This document shows positions 36,331 through 44,364 of a stretch of DNA of 64,000 bases, piece by piece; the first letter of the stretch is position 1, and every line of letters starts with the position of its first letter. The position numbers and the translations under genes are program-made. The DNA is from Candidatus Fraserbacteria bacterium (GTDB lineage: Bacteria > Bipolaricaulota > Bipolaricaulia > RBG-16-55-9 > JAJCYT01), in NCBI GenBank assembly GCA_029262795.1, contig JAJCYT010000031.1:62001-126000 (forward strand), read 5' to 3'. The notes under the pieces are model-generated. The model was not told where the DNA came from. It was given only the letters and a program-made list of their open reading frames with translations, and did not search any database.

Positions 36331-39300
36331 GCGTTCTTTCTTGTTAACCCAAATGTGGCAATCACATCATTTACTTTTTGCTCGGCCTGATACTCAACAG
36401 AATCCGGCACCGGTCCCAAGTGCAAATTGTTGGCCAACACTTCAGACTGAATCTTTTCCGAAAAATGTTCGATGGCGTTACCAATGGTGTCATCGCCATT
36501 GACGTAAAGCTCAATGCGGTCACTCACCTGGAAGTCTGCTTTCTTACGTAATTCCTGAACCGTACGGATGAGTTCGCGCGCATAACCTTCACGGCGCAAT
36601 TCATCATTGATGGTCAAATCAAGCACCACACAAGCAGTGTCATCGTACGCAGCGGAGAAACCATCTTTGGCCTGGAAGCTGACTTTTACATCGTCTTTAC
36701 TCAGGCTGACTTCCTCACCACCGATGTTCAGATGAAGCACGCCTTGTTCTTTCAACGTTTGTGCCACTTCATCGGCATCAGATCCTCGAACAGCTTCATA
36801 TATCTTGGCGGTCAGGCCACCAAACTTTGGACCCAACTGACCTCGGTCTGCCTCAACCGTTGCGAATAGATAATCATCAACTGTGTCCACGTATTCGATA
36901 TGTTTTACATTCAATTCGCTGTAAGCCAGCGCTTCCAGCTCTTCAGGCAAATTGCCATCTCCAGGGTGTTTGACCTGAAGTGTCTGTAATGGCTGACGTG
37001 TTTTGACTTTTGCATGGTTGCGTGCCGCACGGCCCAAGCCGACCACTTGTCGGGTGAGTGCCATTTGCGCTTCGAGCGTTTCATCACGCAAGGCAGCATT
37101 TGGCTCTGGGTAATCACACAAGTGAACGCTTTCCTTGCCGCCGCCACCCAGCGCCTGATACACACTTTCGGCCAGGAATGGCACAAACGGGCCAATCAGT
37201 TTGGCGACCGTTAGCAACGCTTGATGCAACGTTAGGTATGCAGACGCTTTGTCCTGTGTCATCTCATCGCCCCAGAATCTTGAACGAGACGTACGCACAT
37301 ACCAATTAGACAGATCGTCCACAAATGAGGTCAATGCTTTGGTGGACATGATCACGTCATAATTGTCCAGGCCTTCGATCACGGTTTCTGTAGTGGACTG
37401 CAATCGTGAGATGAGCCAGCGATCCATCGTCGAGCGTTGATCCACAGGCACATCCTGTGCAGTTGGATCAAAACCATCGATGTCGGCATACGTTGCAAAG
37501 AAGTTATACGTGTTGCGGATTGTATCTAAGAATTGAAACGGCGCACCGCCTACAGCTTCAACACTCAATGACTTATCACGCCAAGGCGCGCTGTCGGAAT
37601 AGAAGAACCAACGCGTGGCATCAGCCCCATACTCTTTGAGCATGTCCCAAGGATCAAGCACGTTGCCCCAGGATTTACTCATTTTCTTGCCTTCGGCGTC
37701 CAGGCCCAATCCCGTAACAAGGCAATGCTTGTATGGATGAGGGAATTCCTTGTCGCCATGCACGAGCGTGCTGGTCACCAACAAGCTGTAAAACCAGCCT
37801 CGCGTTTGGTCCAGCCCTTCACAGATGAAGTCGGCTGGAAATTCCTTTTCATAAAAATCGTCTTTTTTCTCAAACGGATAATGCCACTGAGCTGTGTGCA
37901 TCACGCCGGAATCAAACCAGCAATCGATCACATACGGCACGCGCGTTAATTCCTCACCTGTTTCTGGATGGATGAGAATAACGTCATCGATCCAGGGGCG
38001 GTGCAGCTCCACCGTTTTGGCCAGTTCCTTGTCCTTGGCAAATTGAACAAGTTCTTCGCGCCCAGAAACACTGAGGACTGGCTCACCTTCAGCCGTACAC
38101 CAGACATTGAGCGGCGTGCCCCAATAGCGATCTCGCGACAAGGACCAATCCTTCATTGATTCCAGGAAGTTACCAAAGCGACCATCCCGCATGTGCTCGG
38201 GATGCCATTGGATTTTTTTATTGTTCTCGATGATTTCTTTTTGTCTTCCGGTGGATTTCACAAAGTAAGAATCCATTGCGTAGTACAACAACGGCGTTTT
38301 GCAACGCCAGCAGAAGGGGTAGTTATGTAGATAATCTTCTGCCTTATAAAGCTTGCCTTCCGCTTTCATCGTTTTCAGGATTTCTTTGTCGCAGTCTTTG
38401 ACAAAGCGGCCAGCCCATGGCTCCACCGCGTCAATGAACTTTCCAGCGTCATCGACGGTGTGATGGGCAGGCATGTCGTGCTCCATGCCGAGTTTGTAGT
38501 CTTCTTCCCCGTACATCACAGCGGTGTGGACCACGCCAGAGCCATCTTCGAGCGTGACCATTTCATCTGTCGCCACGACGAACCAGGCATTCGGATCATT
38601 GTCACCTTCGGCAGCCAGGGCGTTTTTCAAGTAAGGGAATAACGGCTCGTACTTCCAGCCGTGCATGTCTGAACCTTTGATTCGTTCTAAGATTTCAAAA
38701 TCTTCTTTCAAAACCTTTTCAGTCAGAGCCTCAGCCAGATAATAGATTTCACCGTTCTGTTTCACTTTGACGTAATCGAACTTCTTGCCAACGGCGAGTG
38801 CCACATTGCCTGGAAGCGTCCAAGGGGTCGTGGTCCAGGCAATCACGTATTCGTCTTTGCCTTCGAGTTTAAACTTAGCAAACACAGATGGATCACTTAC
38901 TTCGGCATAACCTTGAGCAACCTCATGGCTGGAAAGCGGCGTGCCACAACGTGGACAGTACGGGCTGACGCGATGGCCTTTATATAAAAGCCCTTGCTTC
39001 CAGATGGAGTTCATGATCCACCAGTTGGTTTCGATGTAAGAATCTTCGTAAGTGATGTAGGCGTTTTCTAAATCGATCCAAAAGCCCATGCGATCGATGA
39101 TTTTTTCCCATTCACCTTTGTACTTCCAAACGCTTTCCTTGCATTTTTCAATGAAGGGAATCACGCCGTATTCTTCAATTTCAAGTTTGGAATTGAGGCC
39201 CAGTGCCTTTTCAACTTCCAACTCCACGGGCAGGCCATGTGTGTCCCATCCACCTTTTGGACGGACCTCATAACCACGCATCATGCGGTAGCGTGGAAAT

Positions 39301-39500
39301 AAATCTTTGTACACGCGCGGCATCAGGTGCCCGAAGTGGGGCATCCCATTGGCCGTGGGTGGGCCTTCATAAAAAATCCAGCGAGGCTTGCCCTCGTTTT
39401 GCTTCAGAGATTTGGCAAAAATACTTGCCTGCTCCCAAAGTTGTGCAACGTCCGTCTCGCGAGCCTGAAGGTCAGAACTCAACTGCTTGTAGGTCGGCAT
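36327..39500 (-). CDS. ileS: Isoleucyl-tRNA synthetase
   Basis: The start at 39500 is fixed by a GGGAGGT site 8 nt upstream. The 1057-residue enzyme charges tRNA-Ile. Class I signatures: HFGH (55-58) and KMSKS (~606-610); the editing domain is present with TTTPWTLPGN. Its overall plan, including MPHFGHLMPR and the long C-terminal part with no obvious zinc-finger cysteines, resembles the eukaryote-like type II IleRS often tied to mupirocin resistance; this is an inference. It is the first gene of ileS-birA-purA, with ATGA overlap to birA. An attenuator-like hairpin lies in its leader. Confidence 0.96.
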   Translation of the reverse strand: MPTYKQLSSDLQARETDVAQLWEQASIFAKSLKQNEGKPRWIFYEGPPTANGMPHFGHLMPRVYKDLFPRYRMMRGYEVRPKGGWDTHGLPVELEVEKALGLNSKLEIEEYGVIPFIEKCKESVWKYKGEWEKIIDRMGFWIDLENAYITYEDSYIETNWWIMNSIWKQGLLYKGHRVSPYCPRCGTPLSSHEVAQGYAEVSDPSVFAKFKLEGKDEYVIAWTTTPWTLPGNVALAVGKKFDYVKVKQNGEIYYLAEALTEKVLKEDFEILERIKGSDMHGWKYEPLFPYLKNALAAEGDNDPNAWFVVATDEMVTLEDGSGVVHTAVMYGEEDYKLGMEHDMPAHHTVDDAGKFIDAVEPWAGRFVKDCDKEILKTMKAEGKLYKAEDYLHNYPFCWRCKTPLLYYAMDSYFVKSTGRQKEIIENNKKIQWHPEHMRDGRFGNFLESMKDWSLSRDRYWGTPLNVWCTAEGEPVLSVSGREELVQFAKDKELAKTVELHRPWIDDVILIHPETGEELTRVPYVIDCWFDSGVMHTAQWHYPFEKKDDFYEKEFPADFICEGLDQTRGWFYSLLVTSTLVHGDKEFPHPYKHCLVTGLGLDAEGKKMSKSWGNVLDPWDMLKEYGADATRWFFYSDSAPWRDKSLSVEAVGGAPFQFLDTIRNTYNFFATYADIDGFDPTAQDVPVDQRSTMDRWLISRLQSTTETVIEGLDNYDVIMSTKALTSFVDDLSNWYVRTSRSRFWGDEMTQDKASAYLTLHQALLTVAKLIGPFVPFLAESVYQALGGGGKESVHLCDYPEPNAALRDETLEAQMALTRQVVGLGRAARNHAKVKTRQPLQTLQVKHPGDGNLPEELEALAYSELNVKHIEYVDTVDDYLFATVEADRGQLGPKFGGLTAKIYEAVRGSDADEVAQTLKEQGVLHLNIGGEEVSLSKDDVKVSFQAKDGFSAAYDDTACVVLDLTINDELRREGYARELIRTVQELRKKADFQVSDRIELYVNGDDTIGNAIEHFSEKIQSEVLANNLHLGPVPDSVEYQAEQKVNDVIATFGLTRKNA

Positions 39501-39508
39501 TTCTGCCA

Positions 39509-39551
39509 CCTCCCTTTCGTCACAAAAAATTGCCCTCCGCAAAGGGAGGGC
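39509..39551 (-). promoter_or_regulatory. Attenuator-like hairpin in the ileS leader, overlapping the Shine-Dalgarno partner
   Basis: On the minus strand GCCCTCC-CTTTGC-GGAGGGC (39532-39551) is a 7-bp GC stem followed by AATTTTTTG (39524-39529), an intrinsic terminator 20 nt before the ribosome site. The left arm plus loop contains CCTCCCTTT, which is fully complementary over 9 nt to the ileS ribosome site AAAGGGAGG (39509-39517). So two exclusive foldings are possible. I see no T-box motif. It is the only clear regulatory element in the 39501-39808 gap apart from repeat copy B and a terminator. Confidence 0.55.
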
Positions 39552-39630
39552 GTCAATAACATTTGGATATTGACAATGGATGATACACAAGACAAAGAAA
39601 GGGTTCAAGGAATAAATAAAATATTGAAAA

Positions 39631-39715
39631 GCTTCAATCCCCCAACCCCCTTGATCTCAAGGGGGCTACGATCAGGCTGCGAAGATTTATTCTGAATTAT
39701 GTCATGTTTTCTTTT
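39631..39715 (+). repeat. Dispersed intergenic repeat, copy B
   Basis: CTTCAATCCCCCAACCCCCT, then CAAGGGGGCTACGATCAGG and CTGCGAAGATT, ending near ATGTTTTC. Best match to copy A (24936). It sits in the ileS leader, about 80 nt upstream of the attenuator. Confidence 0.7.
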
Positions 39716-39741
39716 TCAACCCTATCAATCAAGATAATTTT

Positions 39742-39780
39742 GCCAAAAGCAAAAGGGCCGACCATATCGGTCAGCCCTTT
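39742..39780 (-). terminator. Rho-independent terminator of the dockerin-like gene
   Basis: AAAGGGC...GACC/GGTC...GCCCTTT form a bulged stem and on the minus strand TTTTGCTTTTGG follows, about 30 nt past the gene's stop. Confidence 0.7.
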
Positions 39781-39808
39781 CGCTCATTACTCAAGGAGGT
39801 TTTGCTGA

Positions 39809-40606
39809 TTAATCTTCAGGTTCACCACCGATTTCATGATCAGGTTTGGTTAAAGAAAGTTCACCGATGAAAATTTTTCGGGCACGAGGTTCAATGGGTT
39901 CAGGTTCAAACAAGATGGCGATGAGTCGATCTGTGCCTGGAATTCTGTATTCAAACATGAAGAAGTCATTGCCATCTGTTGCGCTGGGGTTGATGTGCCA
40001 AACAATAAAATCAGATGCATCCACCGTGCCATCAGCATCGAAATCACCATCGGCAGTTGAATCATCTTGGCAGTCTTCTTGAACAGCATCAAATACAGGT
40101 TTGATAATTGTAAAAGGAAAGGACACTTCCTCAGTCTGGCGATTAAACTCACATTCATTGATTTCTCGGTTCCAGCGATCAAGGCGTTCTAAGATTAATC
40201 TTAATGAATCAGATAATTCGTGGCCAGATTCAATCAACTCACGAAGACTTTCTTTGAGGTCAAAGACCAACATTTCAACGGCCGGATCTACCATTGTAGG
40301 GGTGTTGCCATTATCACAACCTTGACCATCTTCATTGGCTTGCCCGACACAGCCTTCAGGTTCGTCATTGTCACAAACACCATCTTCATCGGTGTCATCA
40401 CAAGGATTACCAGCATCATCAGTGGTCTGACCCTCAGGGCATTCAATAGGCATCCCGGCTGAATCGGTGCAATCTTGAGCCTGAGTCTGAACTGTGCCGA
40501 TCACAAACATCAAAGTAAAGATGGCAAAAATGGTGCTCAAAAATTTCATGAATTGCTCCTTTGTAAATTGTTTTTTGTTCTGTTTTTTCTTGGTGTTGTT
40601 TTTCAT
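39809..40606 (-). CDS. Secreted protein with Cys pair and dockerin-like calcium loop
   Basis: Two in-frame starts each have a good ribosome site: ATG 40606 (GGAGG, then an extra basic segment MKNNTKKKQNKKQF) and ATG 40549 (AAAGGAG, directly before the signal peptide MKFLSTIFAIFTLMFVIG). The mature protein begins with a Cys pair (CTDSAGMPIEC) followed by PEGQ, as in the 3.5-12.8 kb secreted proteins, and a TSP3-like DTDEDGVCDNDE. Near residue 185, DGDFDADGTVDASDF is a dockerin-like calcium loop followed by WHINPSATDG. The rest is helical. Probably a surface or matrix protein; no enzyme is recognised. Confidence 0.65.
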   Translation of the reverse strand: MKNNTKKKQNKKQFTKEQFMKFLSTIFAIFTLMFVIGTVQTQAQDCTDSAGMPIECPEGQTTDDAGNPCDDTDEDGVCDNDEPEGCVGQANEDGQGCDNGNTPTMVDPAVEMLVFDLKESLRELIESGHELSDSLRLILERLDRWNREINECEFNRQTEEVSFPFTIIKPVFDAVQEDCQDDSTADGDFDADGTVDASDFIVWHINPSATDGNDFFMFEYRIPGTDRLIAILFEPEPIEPRARKIFIGELSLTKPDHEIGGEPED

Positions 40607-40735
40607 GCTGTCCTCCTGCAAGTTCAGTTTGTTTTGGAAGCCACTTGATCACAGTATGAAGGTCAAATATCATTTATTTCTCATTGCTGAAATGATGTTA
40701 GGAAGGTGTTTTTTTGTAGATGTCTGCACGCAACA

Positions 40736-40786
40736 AAGCAGGTAGACAGGGAAATCTATAGGCGGAATCTCCCTGTCTACCTGCTT
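40736..40786. repeat. 17-bp perfect palindromic hairpin
   Basis: AAGCAGGTAGACAGGGA (40736-40752) and TCCCTGTCTACCTGCTT (40770-40786) enclose a 17-nt loop containing GGCGGAATCT. No T-run follows on either strand, so it is not an ordinary terminator. The core CAGGGAGATTCCGCC on the minus strand is close to GAGGGAGATCCGCC in the hairpin at 47978. Confidence 0.7.
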
Positions 40787-40831
40787 GAACAATAATGATT
40801 CGTGATACAGAAGATGTTGTCAAACTGATAG

Positions 40832-40868
40832 AAAAAAGCAAAAGAGACGAGTCCAGGTGGCTCGCCTC
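40832..40868 (-). terminator. Rho-independent terminator, minus strand
   Basis: GAGGCGAG and CTCGTCTC (40861-40868 and 40844-40851) form an 8-bp stem with one G-U pair and a 9-nt loop; on the minus strand TTTTGCTTTTTT follows. Confidence 0.75.
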
Positions 40869-41050
40869 CTTGCACCGTTCAACTCAACCTGAGTTGGTCC
40901 CTCTCACCAAACCTGAAGGTTGATTATTGCATAGCTTCAAATGGTTAAAGTTGAACTCTCTCTGTGTAAAGTATCCCCTGTTGGGGAACCCTCTCGCTCA
41001 CTTTTACAAGTCTAGTTAGGTTGAGGTTGAATATAAAGGGAAAATTGGTG
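40832..41050 (-). ncRNA. Candidate structured RNA or 3' UTR downstream of rsmI
   Basis: The minus strand between the rsmI stop and the terminator has several hairpins: CCCC-AACA-GGGG, AACCT-TC-AGGTT, and CAACTCA-GGT-TGAGTTG. The last competes with an alternative pairing of GTTCAACT with AGTTGAAC farther out. No convincing ORF. The 40622-41088 gap otherwise contains the palindrome at 40736. It may be a small RNA or an unusually structured rsmI trailer. Confidence 0.35.
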
Positions 41051-41088
41051 GAGAAAAGGTGAAAATTGAGTCGTGGCGTTAATCAGTT

Positions 41089-41943
41089 CTACTTAGCCTT
41101 TGCGCGTTCGAAGGCATTGTAAACTTCTCGCTTTGGAAGGTTTCTCAGTTTGGCTACCATTTTTATCGCTTCTTTAGGGGATTCACCCTGTTCAATAAAC
41201 TGACTGACATGGTCCTCCATCGGCAAGTTTCCCCAATCCTGATTTGTGGTTGAGCTTGCGCCATGAATCAATAGCACAAATTCGCCTTTCACAGAATTGC
41301 GTTCAGTTAGAATTTTTAGCAATTCTATTGCTGTGCCATACAGCGTTTCTTCATGGAGCTTGGTCAGCTCTCGACAAAGTGCCAGGGTTCGGTTTGGCAA
41401 AGTTTCTGCAAGGGTTTCAAGCGTTTTGATGATTCGATGTGAAGATTCGTAGAGGATGATGGTGCGTTTTTCTTCAGCAATGGATGTAAGGTATTCTATA
41501 CGAGCTTTATCTTTCTTTGATGGTGTGCCATCAAAGATGAAATGATCCGTAGGGAATCCCGATTTTACCAAGGCTGCCATCATCGCGGTTGCACCAGGAA
41601 TCGGAATGATATCGATGCCCGCCTCACTTGCGGCATGAACCAATGGATATCCTGGATCACTCAATAAAGGTGTGCCTGCATCTGAAATTAAGGCCAGCGA
41701 TTTTCCAGTTTTTAAAAGGCCAAGAAATTTTTTCACACGTTCTTTTTCCACGCCTTGATAGTTGCTGGAGGCAAACGGGGTGTCAATCTCAAAATGCTTA
41801 AGTAATCGACCAGAGTGGCGCGTGTCTTCAGCCACAATGAAATCCACTTCTTTCAAAATCCTCAGGGCCCGAAGAGTGATGTCTTCTAGGTTTCCAATCG
41901 GGGTAGATACCACATAAAGTGTGCCAGCATTGGTTGCGTTCAT
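41089..41943 (-). CDS. rsmI: 16S rRNA 2'-O-ribose C1402 methyltransferase
   Basis: RsmI methylates the ribose of C1402 in 16S rRNA using SAM. Typical motifs: TLYVVSTPIGNLEDITLRAL (start), VAEDTRHSGRLL, LISDAGTPLLSDPGYPLV and PIPGATAMMAAL. Length 284 is normal. It is divergent from prfB, 76 nt away. A structured trailer follows (40832-41050). Confidence 0.95.
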   Translation of the reverse strand: MNATNAGTLYVVSTPIGNLEDITLRALRILKEVDFIVAEDTRHSGRLLKHFEIDTPFASSNYQGVEKERVKKFLGLLKTGKSLALISDAGTPLLSDPGYPLVHAASEAGIDIIPIPGATAMMAALVKSGFPTDHFIFDGTPSKKDKARIEYLTSIAEEKRTIILYESSHRIIKTLETLAETLPNRTLALCRELTKLHEETLYGTAIELLKILTERNSVKGEFVLLIHGASSTTNQDWGNLPMEDHVSQFIEQGESPKEAIKMVAKLRNLPKREVYNAFERAKAK

Positions 41944-42019
41944 GATAGGGCAAGCTTAAAATACGCAATCAATCAAGGCAACTAGCTTTACAAATAACTT
42001 ATCATTCCGAGGATTTTTT

Positions 42020-43100
42020 ATGGAAGAGCAACTTAACCTGTTGACAGAGCGTTTGCTTAAGGTAGGCGATCGCCTTTGACGTGGCGAAACTGACGACGGA
42101 ACTTGAATCATTGGACCAGGAAATGCTGGTTCCAAACTTCTGGGACAACCAAAATCGTGCCCGCGAAGTGTCACAAACTGCCGAACGATATCGTGCCACG
42201 TTAAAAGAATACAACGCACTCAATACTCGTATTGACGATGTCAAGACCCTGCTTGAGTTGGCTGAAGAAGATATCAGCCTTGAGGCTGAGGTTGAGGCAG
42301 ACATAGAGCCTTTGAAGAAAGAGATTTCATCATTGGAACTTCGTGCTTATCTCAATGGCCCTTATGATGGCAACAATTGCTATTTGAGTTTAAACGCTGG
42401 TGCAGGTGGCACCGAAGCGCAGGATTGGACCGACATGCTGTTACGCATGTATACGCGCTTTTTGGAAGACAATGGGTATCGATTCAAAATCATCGAAATC
42501 GGCCCAGGCGATGTGGCTGGCATCAAAAGTGCCACGCTGGAAATTGAAAAGGATTTTGCCTACGGCTATTTGAAAAGTGAGCATGGGGTACACCGCTTGG
42601 TAAGGATTTCGCCATTTGATTCCAACCAGCGTCGGCACACATCGTTTGCATCAATTAACGTGGTGCCCCAAATCGAGGATTCTGACATCATCAATATTGA
42701 TGAAGAGGATTTGAGAATTGACACCTATCGCGCTTCCGGTGCAGGGGGACAGCACGTGAACACCACGGATTCCGCAGTTCGCATTACCCACTTGCCATCC
42801 GGCATTGTAGTGGCCTGTCAAAAGGAACGTTCTCAGCATCAAAACAAAGATGTGGCCATGAAACTGCTGCAAGCCCGCTTATTTGAACTGGAACAACGCA
42901 AACGCGAACAAGAACTGAAAGGGATTCAGGGTGACCTTAAAGCAATTGAGTGGGGCAGCCAGATTCGTTCCTACGTGTTCCAGCCCTACCAAATGGTCAA
43001 GGACCACCGCACCGATGTGGAAATCGGCAACATTCAATCCGTCATGGACGGCAACCTGGATTCATTTATCGAAGGGTATTTGAGCCATCAAAAGAGCTAA
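42020..43100 (+). CDS. prfB: Peptide chain release factor 2 with programmed +1 frameshift
   Basis: Translation starts at ATG 42020 (GAGGA upstream) and hits an in-frame TGA at 42077-42079, in the RF2 slippery context CTT TGA C. A +1 shift at CTT continues into the 42081-43100 frame, which encodes the rest: RF2 is recognised by VRISPFDSNQRRHTS (SPF) and GGQ ([17 protein letters not shown]). RF2 uses its own UGA codon to regulate its synthesis. The stimulatory Shine-Dalgarno-like AAGGTAGG ends about 7 nt before CTT, farther than the usual ~3 nt. A GTG at 42081 would miss the N-terminus and should not be taken as the start. Confidence 0.95.
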
Positions 43101-43168
43101 CTATTTGATAAATTTTAGACATTTTCAATCATTCGCCTAAACCCAGTTTATCGAATCAGGTGAACGAA

Positions 43169-44149
43169 TTAAGGATGATTCATTGGGAATGTAGCTCTTG
43201 ATCTTTGTAGTACATCCAATGGCCTTAAGTCTAAAAACTTGTTGCTTAGCCAATAGAGTGGGGCCTCTTCGCGCGCACTTGGCTCAGTAGCTAGTGAGCT
43301 AATATTCTCAGAAGCTGGCTTAAATGCAATTGCATCTAACCCATCGACCGATTGTCCAATTGTGGTAACAACTCCTGTTTCAATATCGATCGTGGCAATA
43401 TAGTTCTCGCGAGATCCTCCAGAAAACCTGTCGTTGAGCGATCCGTAGAGAACACCAGATTCTGGGTGAAAGTCCATCCCATTGATTCGTGGGCAATCGT
43501 TGGCTGGCGCAGATGGCGACAACTCTCTGAACAAACTTGTAAGACCGGTCGTTTGATCGACCGTGTTCAGATTGAAGAATGAAGGGGGGCCATCACTACA
43601 ACTCTGGCCCGAAGAAAAATCCGTGATGACATGATACAAGGTGTCATCGGGAGAAAATGCCATTCCATTGCCGGCTTCGAGTGTCAGTGTATCTCCAACA
43701 ATGATCAGCTCTTGGTTTGAAATATCAATCTCAACCAGGAAGTCCGTGTTATCAGCAGAACTGAAAAGCATTCCAAAGAGTTTGCCATCTTCGTTACGGA
43801 ACGAAATATCCAGAAGTGTCCCAACATTGCCAAAGCTGGCAATTTGGGTACCAATACCTGTTTCCACATCGATAGTAACCAGAACGGGAGTTTCTGATTC
43901 TACCTCACATGCCGCAAAGAGTGTTCCCTCTGCATCGAAATCCATGCCGCTGCAGCGATTGAACCCGATAACACCCATAGAAGTCGCTTCACCTGTTTCA
44001 ACATCAATTGTATAAAGCGTGCTGTGCCCTTGAGGGCCAATGTGGGCGAGGCCGTAGAGAGTCTGTCCCTGAGCCGTTGCCGCTGGTAAGAGTACTGCAA
44101 AAACCAAGCAAATCACTGAAATGCTGATGTAGATATGGCGACCAATCAT
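43169..44149 (-). CDS. Secreted beta-propeller-like protein
   Basis: A signal peptide (ISISVICLVFAVLLPAATAQ) is followed by five or more blades of a LYTIDVETG type: LYTIDVETGEATSMG, VTIDVETGIGTQIAS, FNLNTVDQTTGLTS, ATIDIETGVVTTIG. Such repeats are common in secreted propellers of marine bacteria, often called DUF4394-like; I infer the fold only. The C-terminal 50 residues are poorly conserved. No enzyme motif or substrate is evident. It is divergent from the Tat-exported PLP enzyme. Confidence 0.55.
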   Translation of the reverse strand: MIGRHIYISISVICLVFAVLLPAATAQGQTLYGLAHIGPQGHSTLYTIDVETGEATSMGVIGFNRCSGMDFDAEGTLFAACEVESETPVLVTIDVETGIGTQIASFGNVGTLLDISFRNEDGKLFGMLFSSADNTDFLVEIDISNQELIIVGDTLTLEAGNGMAFSPDDTLYHVITDFSSGQSCSDGPPSFFNLNTVDQTTGLTSLFRELSPSAPANDCPRINGMDFHPESGVLYGSLNDRFSGGSRENYIATIDIETGVVTTIGQSVDGLDAIAFKPASENISSLATEPSAREEAPLYWLSNKFLDLRPLDVLQRSRATFPMNHP

Positions 44150-44364
44150 CCTATTACCCCCTGCAAATTATTGGTTTCTCCAGCATATTATAGGGCATTT
44201 CAATTAATATGGATAAAGTGCTTCAAACCTGAAATGTCCCATAACTGTAAGATTTCACACAATATGAAATACATTTCTTCCGTCCAAATCCTACTGATTT
44301 AAAACAGCAGATTTTAAATGTTTCCTATTGTCACATTCAGGCATTTTGAAACTATCATGACCTC

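Noticed and set aside
39552..39700. T-box riboswitch in the ileS leader
   Set aside because: No AGGGUGGNACCGCG-like T-box or specifier loop is visible; only the attenuator hairpin and repeat copy B.
42065..42074. GGCGATCGCC as a HIP1-like repeat
   Set aside because: A single occurrence; the sequence is not cyanobacterial and chance palindromes of this size are common.
42081..43100. GTG at 42081 as the prfB start
   Set aside because: The frameshift site CTT TGA C immediately upstream and the N-terminal RF2 sequence from ATG 42020 show this is the continuation after a programmed shift.
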